This document shows, in pieces, positions 42,917-50,965 of a stretch of DNA of 54,954 bases. Below the pieces are notes generated by a model that saw nothing but the letters and a program-made list of their open reading frames with translations, did not search any database and was not told where the DNA came from. The stretch lies in NCBI GenBank assembly GCA_947630425.1, contig CANRHN010000005.1, forward strand, positions 1 to 54,954. Reading direction: 5' to 3'. Every line of letters begins with the position of its first letter. The stretch's first letter is position 1. This stretch comes from an uncultured Clostridia bacterium (GTDB lineage: Bacteria; Bacillota; Clostridia; Christensenellales; CAG-314). The position numbers and the translations under genes were made by a program.

Positions 42917-43665
42917 TGTTGCACCTCAAACTGCGCTATGTAGTCAAAGTAGGCTTTGCCCACCTGTTCCTTTTTCCATTTGCGGCAGACCGCGTAGCCG
43001 AGCGGACTGAACACCGCCTCGCACAACAACTCCGCCAACATTCCTGTTGCCGCACACGTAAGACATTGAAGGATGCTCCAACTGAAAAAGAAGTGGCTCA
43101 CGATGAGCGCGAATATAAGATTGTCGGCAAATTGAGCGATTGCGGTGGAAACATACGTGCGACACACGTACGCGCCAAAGCCGTCGGGGTGCTTGTGAAA
43201 CGCTTTGCCTATGCCCCAATTTGCAAAATTGTTGATGAGCGCAGAGGCAACAAACGCCACGGTACTGCCCGTCACAACAAACCAAGTGCCGCCGAAAGTG
43301 CTGTTCAAGGCGTCGTTTACAACCGGTTGCTCTCCAAAGTCGAAAAATGCGCCCCAGGTTCCGCCAATCACGCTGCCGAGAAATGTCATCAAGCAAGCCA
43401 GCAAGTTTGCGGCAATGGCAAACAGCGAAATCATTGTGGCGGCTTTTGGTCCAAAGTGTTTCGTAAGCACGTCCATGCACAAAAACGCCACCCAAGAAAC
43501 GATTATGCCGCAATCCAACGCCAGCCAACTGACGTTCAAGTCTATGCTTTTGTTGGCGAGCAAGTTCATCGTAAACACCGACAGCACAAACAAGCATACC
43601 GCCGTTGAGGGAACAGACCTCATCAAAGCGCGCCATTCGCCGCAAAAACGTTTGAATTTTTCCAT
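42913..43665 (-). CDS. VUT (YhhQ/DUF165) family transporter, probable queuosine precursor importer
   Basis: Membrane protein of 250 residues with about six segments. It carries the family NLLANKSIDL and a VSWVAFLCMDVLTKHFGPKAA segment, like YhhQ proteins, which import queuosine precursors (preQ0/preQ1 or queuine). Start ATG at 43665 behind AAGGAG. The leader (43764-43666) is structured and has a loop complementary to the ribosome site, so translation may be ligand-controlled. Promoter TTGACA-17-TATACT at 43799-43771. Followed directly by the SDR gene. Confidence 0.85.
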   Translation of the reverse strand: MEKFKRFCGEWRALMRSVPSTAVCLFVLSVFTMNLLANKSIDLNVSWLALDCGIIVSWVAFLCMDVLTKHFGPKAATMISLFAIAANLLACLMTFLGSVIGGTWGAFFDFGEQPVVNDALNSTFGGTWFVVTGSTVAFVASALINNFANWGIGKAFHKHPDGFGAYVCRTYVSTAIAQFADNLIFALIVSHFFFSWSILQCLTCAATGMLAELLCEAVFSPLGYAVCRKWKKEQVGKAYFDYIAQFEVQQ

Positions 43666-43764
43666 AAAAAAACTCCTTGTTTTTTAGTCCCTTCAAAGGG
43701 CGTCGACAGCGGCTTTCGCCGTCGATTGCAAACAGATGGTTACTGCAAGGACAACATCTGTTGC
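43666..43764 (-). promoter_or_regulatory. Structured leader of the VUT gene, candidate preQ1-class riboswitch
   Basis: The transcript starts near 43764 with a hairpin (arms AACAGATG 43762-43755 and CATCTGTT 43738-43731). Its 16-nt loop contains UCCUUG (43751-43746), complementary over six bases to CAAGGA in the ribosome binding site (43679-43674). Between them lie two hairpins: UCGAC-GGC-GAAA-GCC-GUCGA at 43725-43703 and CCCUU/AAGGG at 43700-43689. This is the H-type pseudoknot plan of preQ1-II/III riboswitches, which control such transporters. I could not confirm the consensus ligand-pocket bases. Confidence 0.6.
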
Positions 43765-43770
43765 GTTACA

Positions 43771-43799
43771 AGTATACAAAATTTGTCGCACGGTGTCAA
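43771..43799 (-). promoter_or_regulatory. Promoter of the VUT-SDR operon
   Basis: Perfect TTGACA (43799-43794), 17-nt spacer, TATACT (43776-43771) on the minus strand. Confidence 0.8.
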
Positions 43800-43838
43800 A
43801 GCATTTGCAAAGAAATATGGGAAATTGCCTCGTTTTGC

Positions 43839-43867
43839 TTGACTTTGTAACGAATGACGGCTAAAAT
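43839..43867 (+). promoter_or_regulatory. Promoter of the metNIQ leader
   Basis: TTGACT at 43839-43844, 17-nt spacer, TAAAAT at 43862-43867. An alternative -10, TATAAT at 43873-43878, has no matching -35. Either puts the start upstream of the leader peptide at 43909. Confidence 0.65.
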
Positions 43868-43908
43868 AGTAGTATAATTTTTCGTCGGACATCGACAAAG
43901 AGGAAACA

Positions 43909-43989
43909 ATGAAAAGGACAAATCTCAAAATGGTCATGTGCATGTGCAATTCCCGAGCTGAGCGCGGGTTTTTGTCCATGACTTTTTAG
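43909..43989 (+). CDS. Met-rich leader peptide of metNIQ
   Basis: A 26-residue open frame with an excellent ribosome site (AGAGGA, 5 nt before the ATG). It reads MKRTNLKMVMCMCNSRAERG followed by FLSMTF and a TAG at 43987. Met occurs at positions 1, 8, 10, 12 and 24, with M-V-M-C-M-C in the centre, so ribosome progress should report charged tRNA-Met (and perhaps tRNA-Cys). It overlaps the antiterminator strand of the following attenuator and lies 74 bases before metN, the methionine importer. This is the classic arrangement of a transcription-attenuation leader peptide. Confidence 0.8.
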   Translation: MKRTNLKMVMCMCNSRAERGFLSMTF

Positions 43990-44041
43990 GGACAAACACT
44001 CAACGGCTTTCAAGCTCGGGATTGTTACCCGAGCTTTTTTT
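43948..44041 (+). promoter_or_regulatory. Transcription attenuator of metNIQ
   Basis: Terminator: AAGCTCGGG (44012-44020) and CCCGAGCTT (44028-44036) with a T7 tract. Antiterminator: TCCCGAGCT (43951-43959), inside the leader peptide just after the Met/Cys codons, is perfectly complementary over nine bases to AGCTCGGGA (44013-44021). A competing local hairpin, CCCG/CGGG (43952-43955 with 43965-43968), lies in the same stretch. A ribosome waiting at the Met codons leaves 43951-43959 free and permits read-through; a ribosome running on to the stop favours termination. Confidence 0.75.
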
Positions 44042-44063
44042 GTGCGATTTTCAGGAGAAAACA

Positions 44064-45047
44064 ATGATAGAGTTGAAAAATCTTACCAAAACATACCCAA
44101 CGATCGGCGGCGAAGTGGTTGCGCTCGAGGACGTCAACTTGACAATTCCCGACGGGGCGATATTCGGCGTGATAGGTCTTTCGGGAGCGGGCAAAAGCAC
44201 GCTTGTAAGGTGTCTCAATCTGTTGGAACGTCCCACATCGGGGCAGGTTATCATCGACGGCGAGGACATCACAAAGATTTCTAAAAAACAACTGCTGCAG
44301 TTGCGCCGCAACGTGGGAATGATTTTTCAGGGGTTCAACCTTTTGGAACAGCGCACAGTGGAGGCAAACGTGCGGTTTCCGTTGGAGCTTGACAGAGTTC
44401 CGCGCAATCAAGCCGCCGCGCGAGTCGCCGAGTTGTTGGAATTGGTCGGTCTGTCCGACAAAGCCAAAGCATACCCGTCGCAGCTTTCCGGCGGACAAAA
44501 GCAGCGCGTAGCCATTGCAAGAGCGCTTGCCACCAAGCCCAAGTACGTGTTGTGCGACGAGGCCACAAGCGCATTGGACCCCACCACGACGGAATCGATT
44601 TTGCAACTTGTGAAGGACGTCAACAAAAAGTTAGGCGTTACGGTTGTTGTCATCACCCACGAAATGCGCGTTGTGGAAAGTATCTGCACGCACGTTGCGG
44701 TCATAGACAACAGCCGTATTGCGGAGACGGGTTTGGTCAGCGAGGTGTTCAGTTACCCGCAGTCGGACATTGCCAAACAGCTGATAATTCCCAACCTCAT
44801 ACGTTCCCTTGCGGGCGGCGAGGGCACAAAATTGCGGTTGGTGTTCAACGGCGAACAGTCTGATGAACCGATAGTTTCCGCTTTGGCAATGGAGTGCCGT
44901 GTTGCCGTCAACATTCTTTATGCCGACACAAAAAACATCGACGGCAAGGCGTTCGGACATATGGTAATCACCGTTCCCGACGGCAAATCGGCAACGGTAA
45001 CAAAATTTTTGGACGCGCACGGCGTGTCGTACAGGGAGGAAGTATGA
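44064..45047 (+). CDS. metN: Methionine ABC transporter ATP-binding protein MetN
   Basis: ATPase of the MetNIQ importer for methionine. 327 residues: GLSGAGKSTL (Walker A), LSGGQKQR (signature), YVLCDEATSALD (Walker B) and VITHEM (switch His). The C-terminal ~85 residues form the NIL/ACT-like domain that binds methionine and inhibits transport. TCAGGAGA precedes the ATG at 44064. The stop overlaps metI (ATGA). Expression is probably controlled by the Met leader-peptide attenuator upstream; no SAM riboswitch or T-box was found. Confidence 0.96.
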   Translation: MIELKNLTKTYPTIGGEVVALEDVNLTIPDGAIFGVIGLSGAGKSTLVRCLNLLERPTSGQVIIDGEDITKISKKQLLQLRRNVGMIFQGFNLLEQRTVEANVRFPLELDRVPRNQAAARVAELLELVGLSDKAKAYPSQLSGGQKQRVAIARALATKPKYVLCDEATSALDPTTTESILQLVKDVNKKLGVTVVVITHEMRVVESICTHVAVIDNSRIAETGLVSEVFSYPQSDIAKQLIIPNLIRSLAGGEGTKLRLVFNGEQSDEPIVSALAMECRVAVNILYADTKNIDGKAFGHMVITVPDGKSATVTKFLDAHGVSYREEV

Positions 45048-45739
45048 GCGTACTGTTTACACAATTGTGGTCTAACGGCGGATTTTGGCTGGGAGTGTGG
45101 GAAACGTTGTATATGACGGTGACGTCTGCGGTGCTTGCGTATATCATCGGTTTGCCGCTCGGAGTGGTGTTGGTGCTGACCGACCGCGACGGACTGTCAC
45201 CTGTGGTCTGGTTAAATAAAATTCTTGGAACTGTCGTCAATCTTGTGCGTAGTTTTCCGTTTATCATTTTGATGGTGGCATTGGTGCCTGTGGCGGCGGC
45301 ATTGTTGGGCTCAAGCATAGGAAACGGAGCAATGATTTTTATGTTAGTGGTGGCAAGCGCCCCGTTTGTTGCGCGGATGGTGGAATCGTCGCTGAAGGAG
45401 GTGGACAAGGGCGTGATAGAAGCAGCCCGTTCGATGGGAGCAAGCAATTTCCAAATTATTTGTAAAGTGTATCTCCCCGAAGCAAAACCCTCTTTGATTG
45501 TGGGCGCGGTCATTTCTACCGTTACCATATTGGGGTATTCGGCGATGTCCGCCACTATTGCGGGCGGAGGTCTCGGTGCAATTGCGACCAGAGCGCGCAA
45601 CGTATATGCTGATGATGTTATATGGTTGTGCGTGGCTTTAACGGTAGTTGTCGTACAAGTCATTCAGGAGGGAGGCATGTTTTTGGCTCGCAAGGTAGAT
45701 AAACGTCGCCGTGTCAACAGACGAACCAAACAATCCTAA
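45044..45739 (+). CDS. metI: Methionine ABC transporter permease MetI
   Basis: Membrane subunit of MetNIQ; 231 residues with five to six segments. The EAA loop that docks with MetN reads EAARSMGASNFQIICKVYLPEA (split: EAARSMGASN at ~residues 126-135, then KVYLPEA), and SAMSATIAGGGLGAIA is the family segment. GGAGGAAG precedes the ATG; four-base overlap with metN. Confidence 0.95.
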   Translation: MSVLFTQLWSNGGFWLGVWETLYMTVTSAVLAYIIGLPLGVVLVLTDRDGLSPVVWLNKILGTVVNLVRSFPFIILMVALVPVAAALLGSSIGNGAMIFMLVVASAPFVARMVESSLKEVDKGVIEAARSMGASNFQIICKVYLPEAKPSLIVGAVISTVTILGYSAMSATIAGGGLGAIATRARNVYADDVIWLCVALTVVVVQVIQEGGMFLARKVDKRRRVNRRTKQS

Positions 45740-45823
45740 AATAATTCTGATACCGACGCAAGCACTGTCGAGGTGTAAGCAACGTATCTAACAATAAAAT
45801 ATCAACAAAAAAAGGAGAAAACC

Positions 45824-46669
45824 ATGAAAAAAATTATTACTTTTGTTTTGATAGCGGCACTTGTTCTTACAATTGCTTTTGCTTTGGTGGGTTGCGACAA
45901 AGCTCATACCATTACAGTGGGCGCAAGTGCCACTCCCCATGCTGAAATTCTTGAAGTAATCAAAGACGGATTAAAAGAAAACGGTTGGAAATTGAAAATC
46001 AAAGTTTTTGACGACTACATAACCCCCAACACGGCATTGGATGAGGGCAGCCTTGACGCCAACTATTTTCAACACACGCCCTATCTTGAGGACTTCAACA
46101 AAAACAACAACACCGACCTTGTGAGCGTGGGAAAAATTCACTATGAACCGCTGGGTCTTTACGGTAAGGGAGTGACGCCCACACAATACAAAACGGCGAG
46201 TTTTGACAAAACCAATCGAACCATTCTTGTTCCCAATGACGGTAGCAACCTTACCCGCGCGCTCTTCCTGTTGCAAGATGAAGGTTTCATCACATTGCGA
46301 GAAGGGGCCCAGGCAACAGATACGCTCACTCTGGAAGATATAAAACAAACCAACAGCAACACCATCAGTGATGTAGATGCCGCCACGGTTGCAGCGCATT
46401 TGAGAGACGCCGACAGTGGCACATTGGCGGTAATCAACGGTAATTTCGCATTGTCGGCGGGATTCAAAATTGCAAAAGATGCACTTGCGGTGGAAGATGC
46501 CAATGGAGACGCGGCGCAGTTGTACGCCAATATCATTGCCGTGAAACATGGTAACGAGGAATCCGAAAAGACTAAGGCGTTGCTTGCCGCGCTTTACAGC
46601 AAAGAGGTGTACGACTACATTCTTGCCACCTACAACGGCTCAGTTGTGCCCGTGTTTACGGTGGAGTAG
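45824..46669 (+). CDS. metQ: Methionine-binding lipoprotein MetQ (NlpA family)
   Basis: Substrate-binding lipoprotein that delivers methionine to MetNI outside the membrane. 281 residues with lipobox L21-V-G-C24. The family order is present: ITVGASATPHAEILE, NTALDEGSLDANYFQHTPYL, VSVGKIHYEPLGLYG, ILVPNDGSNLTRALFLLQ and a late NGNFALSAG. AAAGGAGA precedes the ATG, 84 bases after metI. A weak hairpin (ACAGCC/GGCTGT, 46688-46706) follows. Confidence 0.95.
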   Translation: MKKIITFVLIAALVLTIAFALVGCDKAHTITVGASATPHAEILEVIKDGLKENGWKLKIKVFDDYITPNTALDEGSLDANYFQHTPYLEDFNKNNNTDLVSVGKIHYEPLGLYGKGVTPTQYKTASFDKTNRTILVPNDGSNLTRALFLLQDEGFITLREGAQATDTLTLEDIKQTNSNTISDVDAATVAAHLRDADSGTLAVINGNFALSAGFKIAKDALAVEDANGDAAQLYANIIAVKHGNEESEKTKALLAALYSKEVYDYILATYNGSVVPVFTVE

Positions 46670-46755
46670 CAGAGGGAACAATCGACAACAGCCAATTTTC
46701 GGCTGTAACAACCCTTTGTCGTATCAGCAGCGCCTCTTGCTGCTTGTAAAAACAG

Positions 46756-46784
46756 TTGAAAAAAACTTTGTTTTTTGCTATACT
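46756..46784 (+). promoter_or_regulatory. Promoter of the yqhQ-prmC fusion gene
   Basis: TTGAAA at 46756-46761, 17-nt spacer, TATACT at 46779-46784. Confidence 0.7.
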
Positions 46785-46847
46785 GTAAAATGAAGTAGTA
46801 GGCGTCAAATTGCAAGCGCGATTTTGCCCGACTCAAACGGAGAAAAT

Positions 46848-48680
46848 ATGAGTATATCCAACAAAACCGAAGATTGCAACAATTGCGAAAAAATCAAATC
46901 GGTCAGAAAAACAAAAATAGGCGGTCAAGCCGTTCTCGAAGGCGTAATGATGCGCGGCAACAGCAGCATGGCGCTTGCTTGTCGCGACGAAATGGGCAAC
47001 ATACGCTTGGATACCACGCGCCTTCCCGCCAAAAAGCCATGGTACAGGAAAGTACCCTTTGTTCGCGGCGTCGTAAATTTGGTAATTTCCATGATCTCGG
47101 GCGTCAAAATCATCGGCAAGTCCGCCGAAGTTATGGTGGAGGACGTTGACACCAAGGGCGACGGCGGCGGCATGGGGTGGATGATGTTTGTGTCTACCCT
47201 TTTGGGACTTGGCTTGGCAATAGCATTGTTCATTTTGGCGCCGACCTTTCTCACCCGCGGCATTTTCGGATTGGTAAAATTGAATATAGGGGATCTCAAA
47301 TGGGCGTGGCTCAAATCGTTGCTCGAGGGCGTGTTCAAAATTGTTGTGCTTGTGGTGTACATGGCGACAATTTCCTGTATGAAGGAAATCAAGCGTGTGT
47401 TTATGTACCATGGAGCAGAACACAAAACAATCGCCTGCTACGAAGCGGGCTTGGAATTGAACGTGGAAAACGTCAAAAAGTGCAGTCGCTATCATGACCG
47501 TTGCGGCACCAGCTTCATTGTTTTTGTTGTGGTGTTGTCGGTAATTCTCATGATGGTGTTGGACGTGGTGTGCGCCGCTTGTCATTGGGATTTTTTCTTG
47601 AAAAACGAACATTGGTGGCTCAGGGCGTTGCTCAAAATTGCCTTGTTGCCCGTTGTCGCAGGTATCAGCTACGAAATGTTGATGTTGCTTGCATGCAGCA
47701 ATTTCATTCTGTTCCGTCCTCTCAAATGGTTGGGCAAGCAGTTTCAAAAACTCACCACGCGCGAGCCGGACGACGGCATGTGCGAGGTGGCAATCGCTTC
47801 CTTCAACGCGGTGTTGGAAATGGACGCAGATCCGACCATACCCGAACGTCACTTCCCCGACCCTGTAAGCTTGGCGGAATTTCGCAAGTCGCTGGAGGAA
47901 AAGTGTCCCGAACTTGTACAAAGCGTCAAGGGGGATGTTGATTGGCTTGTGTGCGCCGTGCTGAACATCGGCAAAGAGGATCTTCTCAATCCCAAAGTAA
48001 AAGTTCCTTTCGGTTGGCTTGTTCGTCTTGACAAAATGTCGGAGAGGCTTGCGCAGGGCGAACCATGGCAGTACGTCGTGGGTGCAACGGGGTTTTACGG
48101 ACGCACTTTCAAATTGGACGGCAACGTTCTCATTCCCCGTATGGAAACGGAACTTGTGTGCGAGGAAATGCTCAAGCACGTTCAGTCCAAAGCCAAAGTG
48201 TTGGATATGTGCTGCGGCAGCGGTATTCTCGGCATTACCGCTGCATTGGAAAAGGAGTGCGACGTTACGCTTGCCGACGTGAGCAAGGAAGCTTTGAAGA
48301 TTGCCAAAGTCAACGCCAAGCAAAACAAAGCCAACGTAAGCTTTGTGCAAAGCGACATGTTTGAACAAGTAAAGGGCAAATACGACGTGATTGTGTGCAA
48401 TCCGCCTTACATCGAAAGCGACGTTATCGAAACGCTGGACGCAAGCGTAAAGAATTACGAGCCGAGACTTGCCTTGGACGGCGGCGCGGACGGGTTGGAT
48501 TTTTACAGGAAAACAGCCCAAGTCGTCACGTCGCACTTGCGCGAAAACGGGGTACTTGTGTTGGAAATCGGGTACAATCAGGGCGAAGCCATCAAAGCGT
48601 TGTTCCAAGACAAATTTGACGTGCAAGTTTCCAAAGACTACGGCGGAAACGACCGCATTGTCGTTGCGCGTCTCAAGTAA
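46848..48680 (+). CDS. Fusion of DUF1385/YqhQ membrane protein and PrmC release-factor methyltransferase
   Basis: One continuous 610-residue frame joins two normally separate proteins. Residues ~20-310 are DUF1385 (YqhQ): KIGGQAVLEGVMMRG, membrane segments (~105-135, ~155-175), YHGAEHKTIACYEAG and a closing TTREPDD...EVAIASF. Residues ~335-610 are PrmC, which methylates the GGQ Gln of release factors: PWQYVVGATGFYGR, LIPRMETE, the SAM loop VLDMCCGSGILGI (~451) and catalytic NPPY (518-521). PrmC would thus be tethered to the membrane. In relatives the two genes are often adjacent. prfA, its substrate, is next. ATG at 46848 behind CGGAGA. Confidence 0.9.
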   Translation: MSISNKTEDCNNCEKIKSVRKTKIGGQAVLEGVMMRGNSSMALACRDEMGNIRLDTTRLPAKKPWYRKVPFVRGVVNLVISMISGVKIIGKSAEVMVEDVDTKGDGGGMGWMMFVSTLLGLGLAIALFILAPTFLTRGIFGLVKLNIGDLKWAWLKSLLEGVFKIVVLVVYMATISCMKEIKRVFMYHGAEHKTIACYEAGLELNVENVKKCSRYHDRCGTSFIVFVVVLSVILMMVLDVVCAACHWDFFLKNEHWWLRALLKIALLPVVAGISYEMLMLLACSNFILFRPLKWLGKQFQKLTTREPDDGMCEVAIASFNAVLEMDADPTIPERHFPDPVSLAEFRKSLEEKCPELVQSVKGDVDWLVCAVLNIGKEDLLNPKVKVPFGWLVRLDKMSERLAQGEPWQYVVGATGFYGRTFKLDGNVLIPRMETELVCEEMLKHVQSKAKVLDMCCGSGILGITAALEKECDVTLADVSKEALKIAKVNAKQNKANVSFVQSDMFEQVKGKYDVIVCNPPYIESDVIETLDASVKNYEPRLALDGGADGLDFYRKTAQVVTSHLRENGVLVLEIGYNQGEAIKALFQDKFDVQVSKDYGGNDRIVVARLK

Positions 48681-48719
48681 TTCGGTCCGACAACGCAAAA
48701 TATTCAGTACGGAGAATGT

Positions 48720-49790
48720 ATGTTAGAAAAACTTGAAAAATTGGTAGATCGCTACAATTTTCTCACCGAGGAAATAGCCAAACCGGAAGTTATAGCCGAC
48801 AACAACACTTGGAAAAAGCTTGTAAAGGAACATAGCAACCTTACGCCTATCATAGAGTGCTACGCGGAGTATCGCCGCACTCGCGAGGAGCTTAACGCCA
48901 ATTTGGAGCTTATGAACGTGGAAACGGACAAAGAAATGCTTTCGTTGCTCCACGAGGACGTTGCCTTGCAAAAAAAGCGTTCGGAGGAGCTTGAAGAGCA
49001 GCTTAAGGTGTTGCTTTTGCCCAAAGACCCCAATGACGACAAAAACGTCATTGTGGAAATTCGCGCGGGCGCAGGCGGCGAGGAAGCGGCGTTGTTTGCC
49101 AACGAAATTCGCCGCATGTACTATATGTTTGCGGAAAAAAACCGTTGGAAAGTGGAAGAAATAGACATAGAGGAAAACGAGCTGGGCGGTCTTAAGGAAG
49201 GCAGCTTTATGGTGGTGGGCGACGGCGCATACAGCAAGTTCAAATTTGAAAGCGGCGTTCACCGCGTGCAGCGCGTGCCCGACACGGAAAGTCAGGGACG
49301 TATTCACACCAGCACAATTACCGTTGCGGTGCTGCCGGAAGCTCCCGACGTGGAATTGGAAATTCTCGACAAGGACCTCAAGATAGACACCTACCGTTCA
49401 AGCGGCGCGGGAGGGCAACACGTAAACAAAACGGAGAGCGCAATTCGTATCACGCACCTGCCCACGGGTATTGTCGTCAATTGTCAGGACGAGCGCAGCC
49501 AAATCAAAAACCGCGAGCGCGCCATGAGCATACTCAAAAGCAAGCTGTACGATTTTTACCAATCCCAAGCGGACGCGGAGTATGCCGCCGCGCGCAAGTC
49601 GCAGGTAGGCACGGGCGATCGCAGCGAACGTATACGCACGTACAATTTCCCGCAGGGGCGCGTCACGGATCACCGTATCGGCTTGACTTTGTACTCTATC
49701 GATGCCTTTATGAACGGCGACATCGGCGAAATGGTGGAGGCGTTGCGCCTTGCCGACCAAACAAAAAAGCTGCAATCCGCCGACGAATAA
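48720..49790 (+). CDS. prfA: Peptide chain release factor 1
   Basis: Class I release factor that reads UAA and UAG stop codons and releases the nascent protein. 356 residues. Contains the GGQ motif RSSGAGGQHVNKTESA (~residues 221-236), whose Gln is the PrmC substrate, and an RF1-type codon-recognition region (PxT position near PDTESQ). ACGGAGAA precedes the ATG, 39 bases after the fusion gene. Probably cotranscribed with it. Confidence 0.97.
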   Translation: MLEKLEKLVDRYNFLTEEIAKPEVIADNNTWKKLVKEHSNLTPIIECYAEYRRTREELNANLELMNVETDKEMLSLLHEDVALQKKRSEELEEQLKVLLLPKDPNDDKNVIVEIRAGAGGEEAALFANEIRRMYYMFAEKNRWKVEEIDIEENELGGLKEGSFMVVGDGAYSKFKFESGVHRVQRVPDTESQGRIHTSTITVAVLPEAPDVELEILDKDLKIDTYRSSGAGGQHVNKTESAIRITHLPTGIVVNCQDERSQIKNRERAMSILKSKLYDFYQSQADAEYAAARKSQVGTGDRSERIRTYNFPQGRVTDHRIGLTLYSIDAFMNGDIGEMVEALRLADQTKKLQSADE

Positions 49791-49810
49791 AAACTTTTAA
49801 CAAACGCTGC

Positions 49811-49846
49811 AACCGTTTTGTCGAACGGAACGGTTTGATTTTTTCT
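49811..49846 (+). terminator. Terminator after prfA
   Basis: AACCG / CGGTT arms with additional CCGTT/AACGG pairing, followed by GATTTTTTC. Confidence 0.65.
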
Positions 49847-49857
49847 GAGAGGTAAAA

Positions 49858-50838
49858 ATGAAAAAACTCATTTTGTTGTTTTTGATAGCGGCAATGATCC
49901 TTTCCGCTTTCACATTTACCGCGTGCATGAACAATGCGCTCACATTGTACGTGACAGACGACTATTCCGCGCTTTCCGTTGCAAACATCATCAACGACGG
50001 CAACATCGGCGGTGAAAGTCGCCAAGCCAAAAAGGTAAAAACGGTGGTATCAGAGGAAGCGGACGTTATCGCAAAATGCACCGCGGGCGAGGCGGACATG
50101 GCTGTGCTGCCAACAAACATCGCCGTCAAAATTTGCAGCGGTTCCAAAAGCGACTACGTTTTGTTCAGCGTCAATGCGTATGGCGCGCTGTACATTGTCG
50201 GAACGGAAGAGTTGACGGAGTTCACGCAACTCAAGGGAAAGAACATGCTCGGTATCGGCGAGTCCGCCGCGCCGGAAACAGTTCTCAAAAAGGTTTGTTC
50301 CGCGCAAAAAGTCAGTTACCGCAATTCTTCGAGCACTTCGTCAACTTATCTATCCGTCAAGTACTATAACGCGTCGGAGATTATCACGCAATTGGTGCAG
50401 GGAAACGCCGATTTTGCCCTGTTGGACGCGCCTGCGGTCACGCAGTGCGCGGCGCAAATGGAGCAGAACGGAAAAACGCTCTACACCTTGTTCGACATGC
50501 AGCAATTGTGGCAAAGTGCCGTCGAAGGTAGCGGCAATGGTTTTCCGCAGACAAGCATGATTGTAAGGAAGGGCGTATTTTCCAAGTTTTCTCAACAACT
50601 CAAAGCGTCTCTCGACGCAAACGCCAAGTATCTGAACGAGCATGCGAAGGATCTCAAAACCGTTTTGCAATCGGCGGGAAGCACGCTGACGACAGATTTT
50701 ACCAAGGAAATTGTCGCCCGTTGCAACATCAGGAATGTTGCCGCGACAGACGCGCGCAGCGACCTTGACCTGTACCTTGACGTTTTTGGCGGAATGAGCG
50801 GCTTGCTTCCGCTTGATGACAAAATTTTCGGAATCTAA
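49858..50838 (+). CDS. Substrate-binding lipoprotein, NMT1/SsuA-like
   Basis: Extracytoplasmic solute-binding protein, 326 residues, lipobox F-T-A-C23. Residues ~30-230 look like a type II periplasmic-binding fold with LKGKNMLGIGESAAPETVLKK-like hinge segments and ADFALLDAPAVTQC, as in nitrate/sulfonate/thiamine-precursor binding proteins. No permease or ATPase gene is adjacent, so it is an orphan here. GAGAGGT precedes the ATG. It starts only 12 bases after the terminator stem; no clear promoter of its own was found. Confidence 0.75.
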   Translation: MKKLILLFLIAAMILSAFTFTACMNNALTLYVTDDYSALSVANIINDGNIGGESRQAKKVKTVVSEEADVIAKCTAGEADMAVLPTNIAVKICSGSKSDYVLFSVNAYGALYIVGTEELTEFTQLKGKNMLGIGESAAPETVLKKVCSAQKVSYRNSSSTSSTYLSVKYYNASEIITQLVQGNADFALLDAPAVTQCAAQMEQNGKTLYTLFDMQQLWQSAVEGSGNGFPQTSMIVRKGVFSKFSQQLKASLDANAKYLNEHAKDLKTVLQSAGSTLTTDFTKEIVARCNIRNVAATDARSDLDLYLDVFGGMSGLLPLDDKIFGI

Positions 50839-50883
50839 TTGTTCAACTTGCCGCAAAAATATTTTGCAATTTTTCAAAAGCAG

Positions 50884-50912
50884 TTGAAATTAGTCGTCAA
50901 ATAAGTTACAAT
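50884..50912 (+). promoter_or_regulatory. Promoter of the small P-loop protein gene
   Basis: TTGAAA at 50884-50889, 17-nt spacer, TACAAT at 50907-50912. The first transcribed bases GTAGTAGGCG match those downstream of the yqhQ-prmC promoter. Confidence 0.65.
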
Positions 50913-50965
50913 ATGTAGTAGGCGGAGTTTAGGCTTCGCCCAAAACAAAACGGAGGAACACTCAA

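Noticed and set aside
43839..44064. SAM (S-box) riboswitch or T-box upstream of metN
   Set aside because: The expected conserved cores (S-box kink-turn and GA-rich loops; T-box AGGGUGGNACCGCG-like bulge) are absent, and the leader-peptide attenuator explains the terminator.
46688..46706. Hairpin after metQ as an intrinsic terminator
   Set aside because: The six-base stem lacks a T-tract; noted with the metQ entry but not called.
46833..48698. 621-codon minus-strand frame antisense to the yqhQ-prmC fusion
   Set aside because: Mirror of a gene with full DUF1385 and PrmC motifs; His/Phe-rich nonsense composition.
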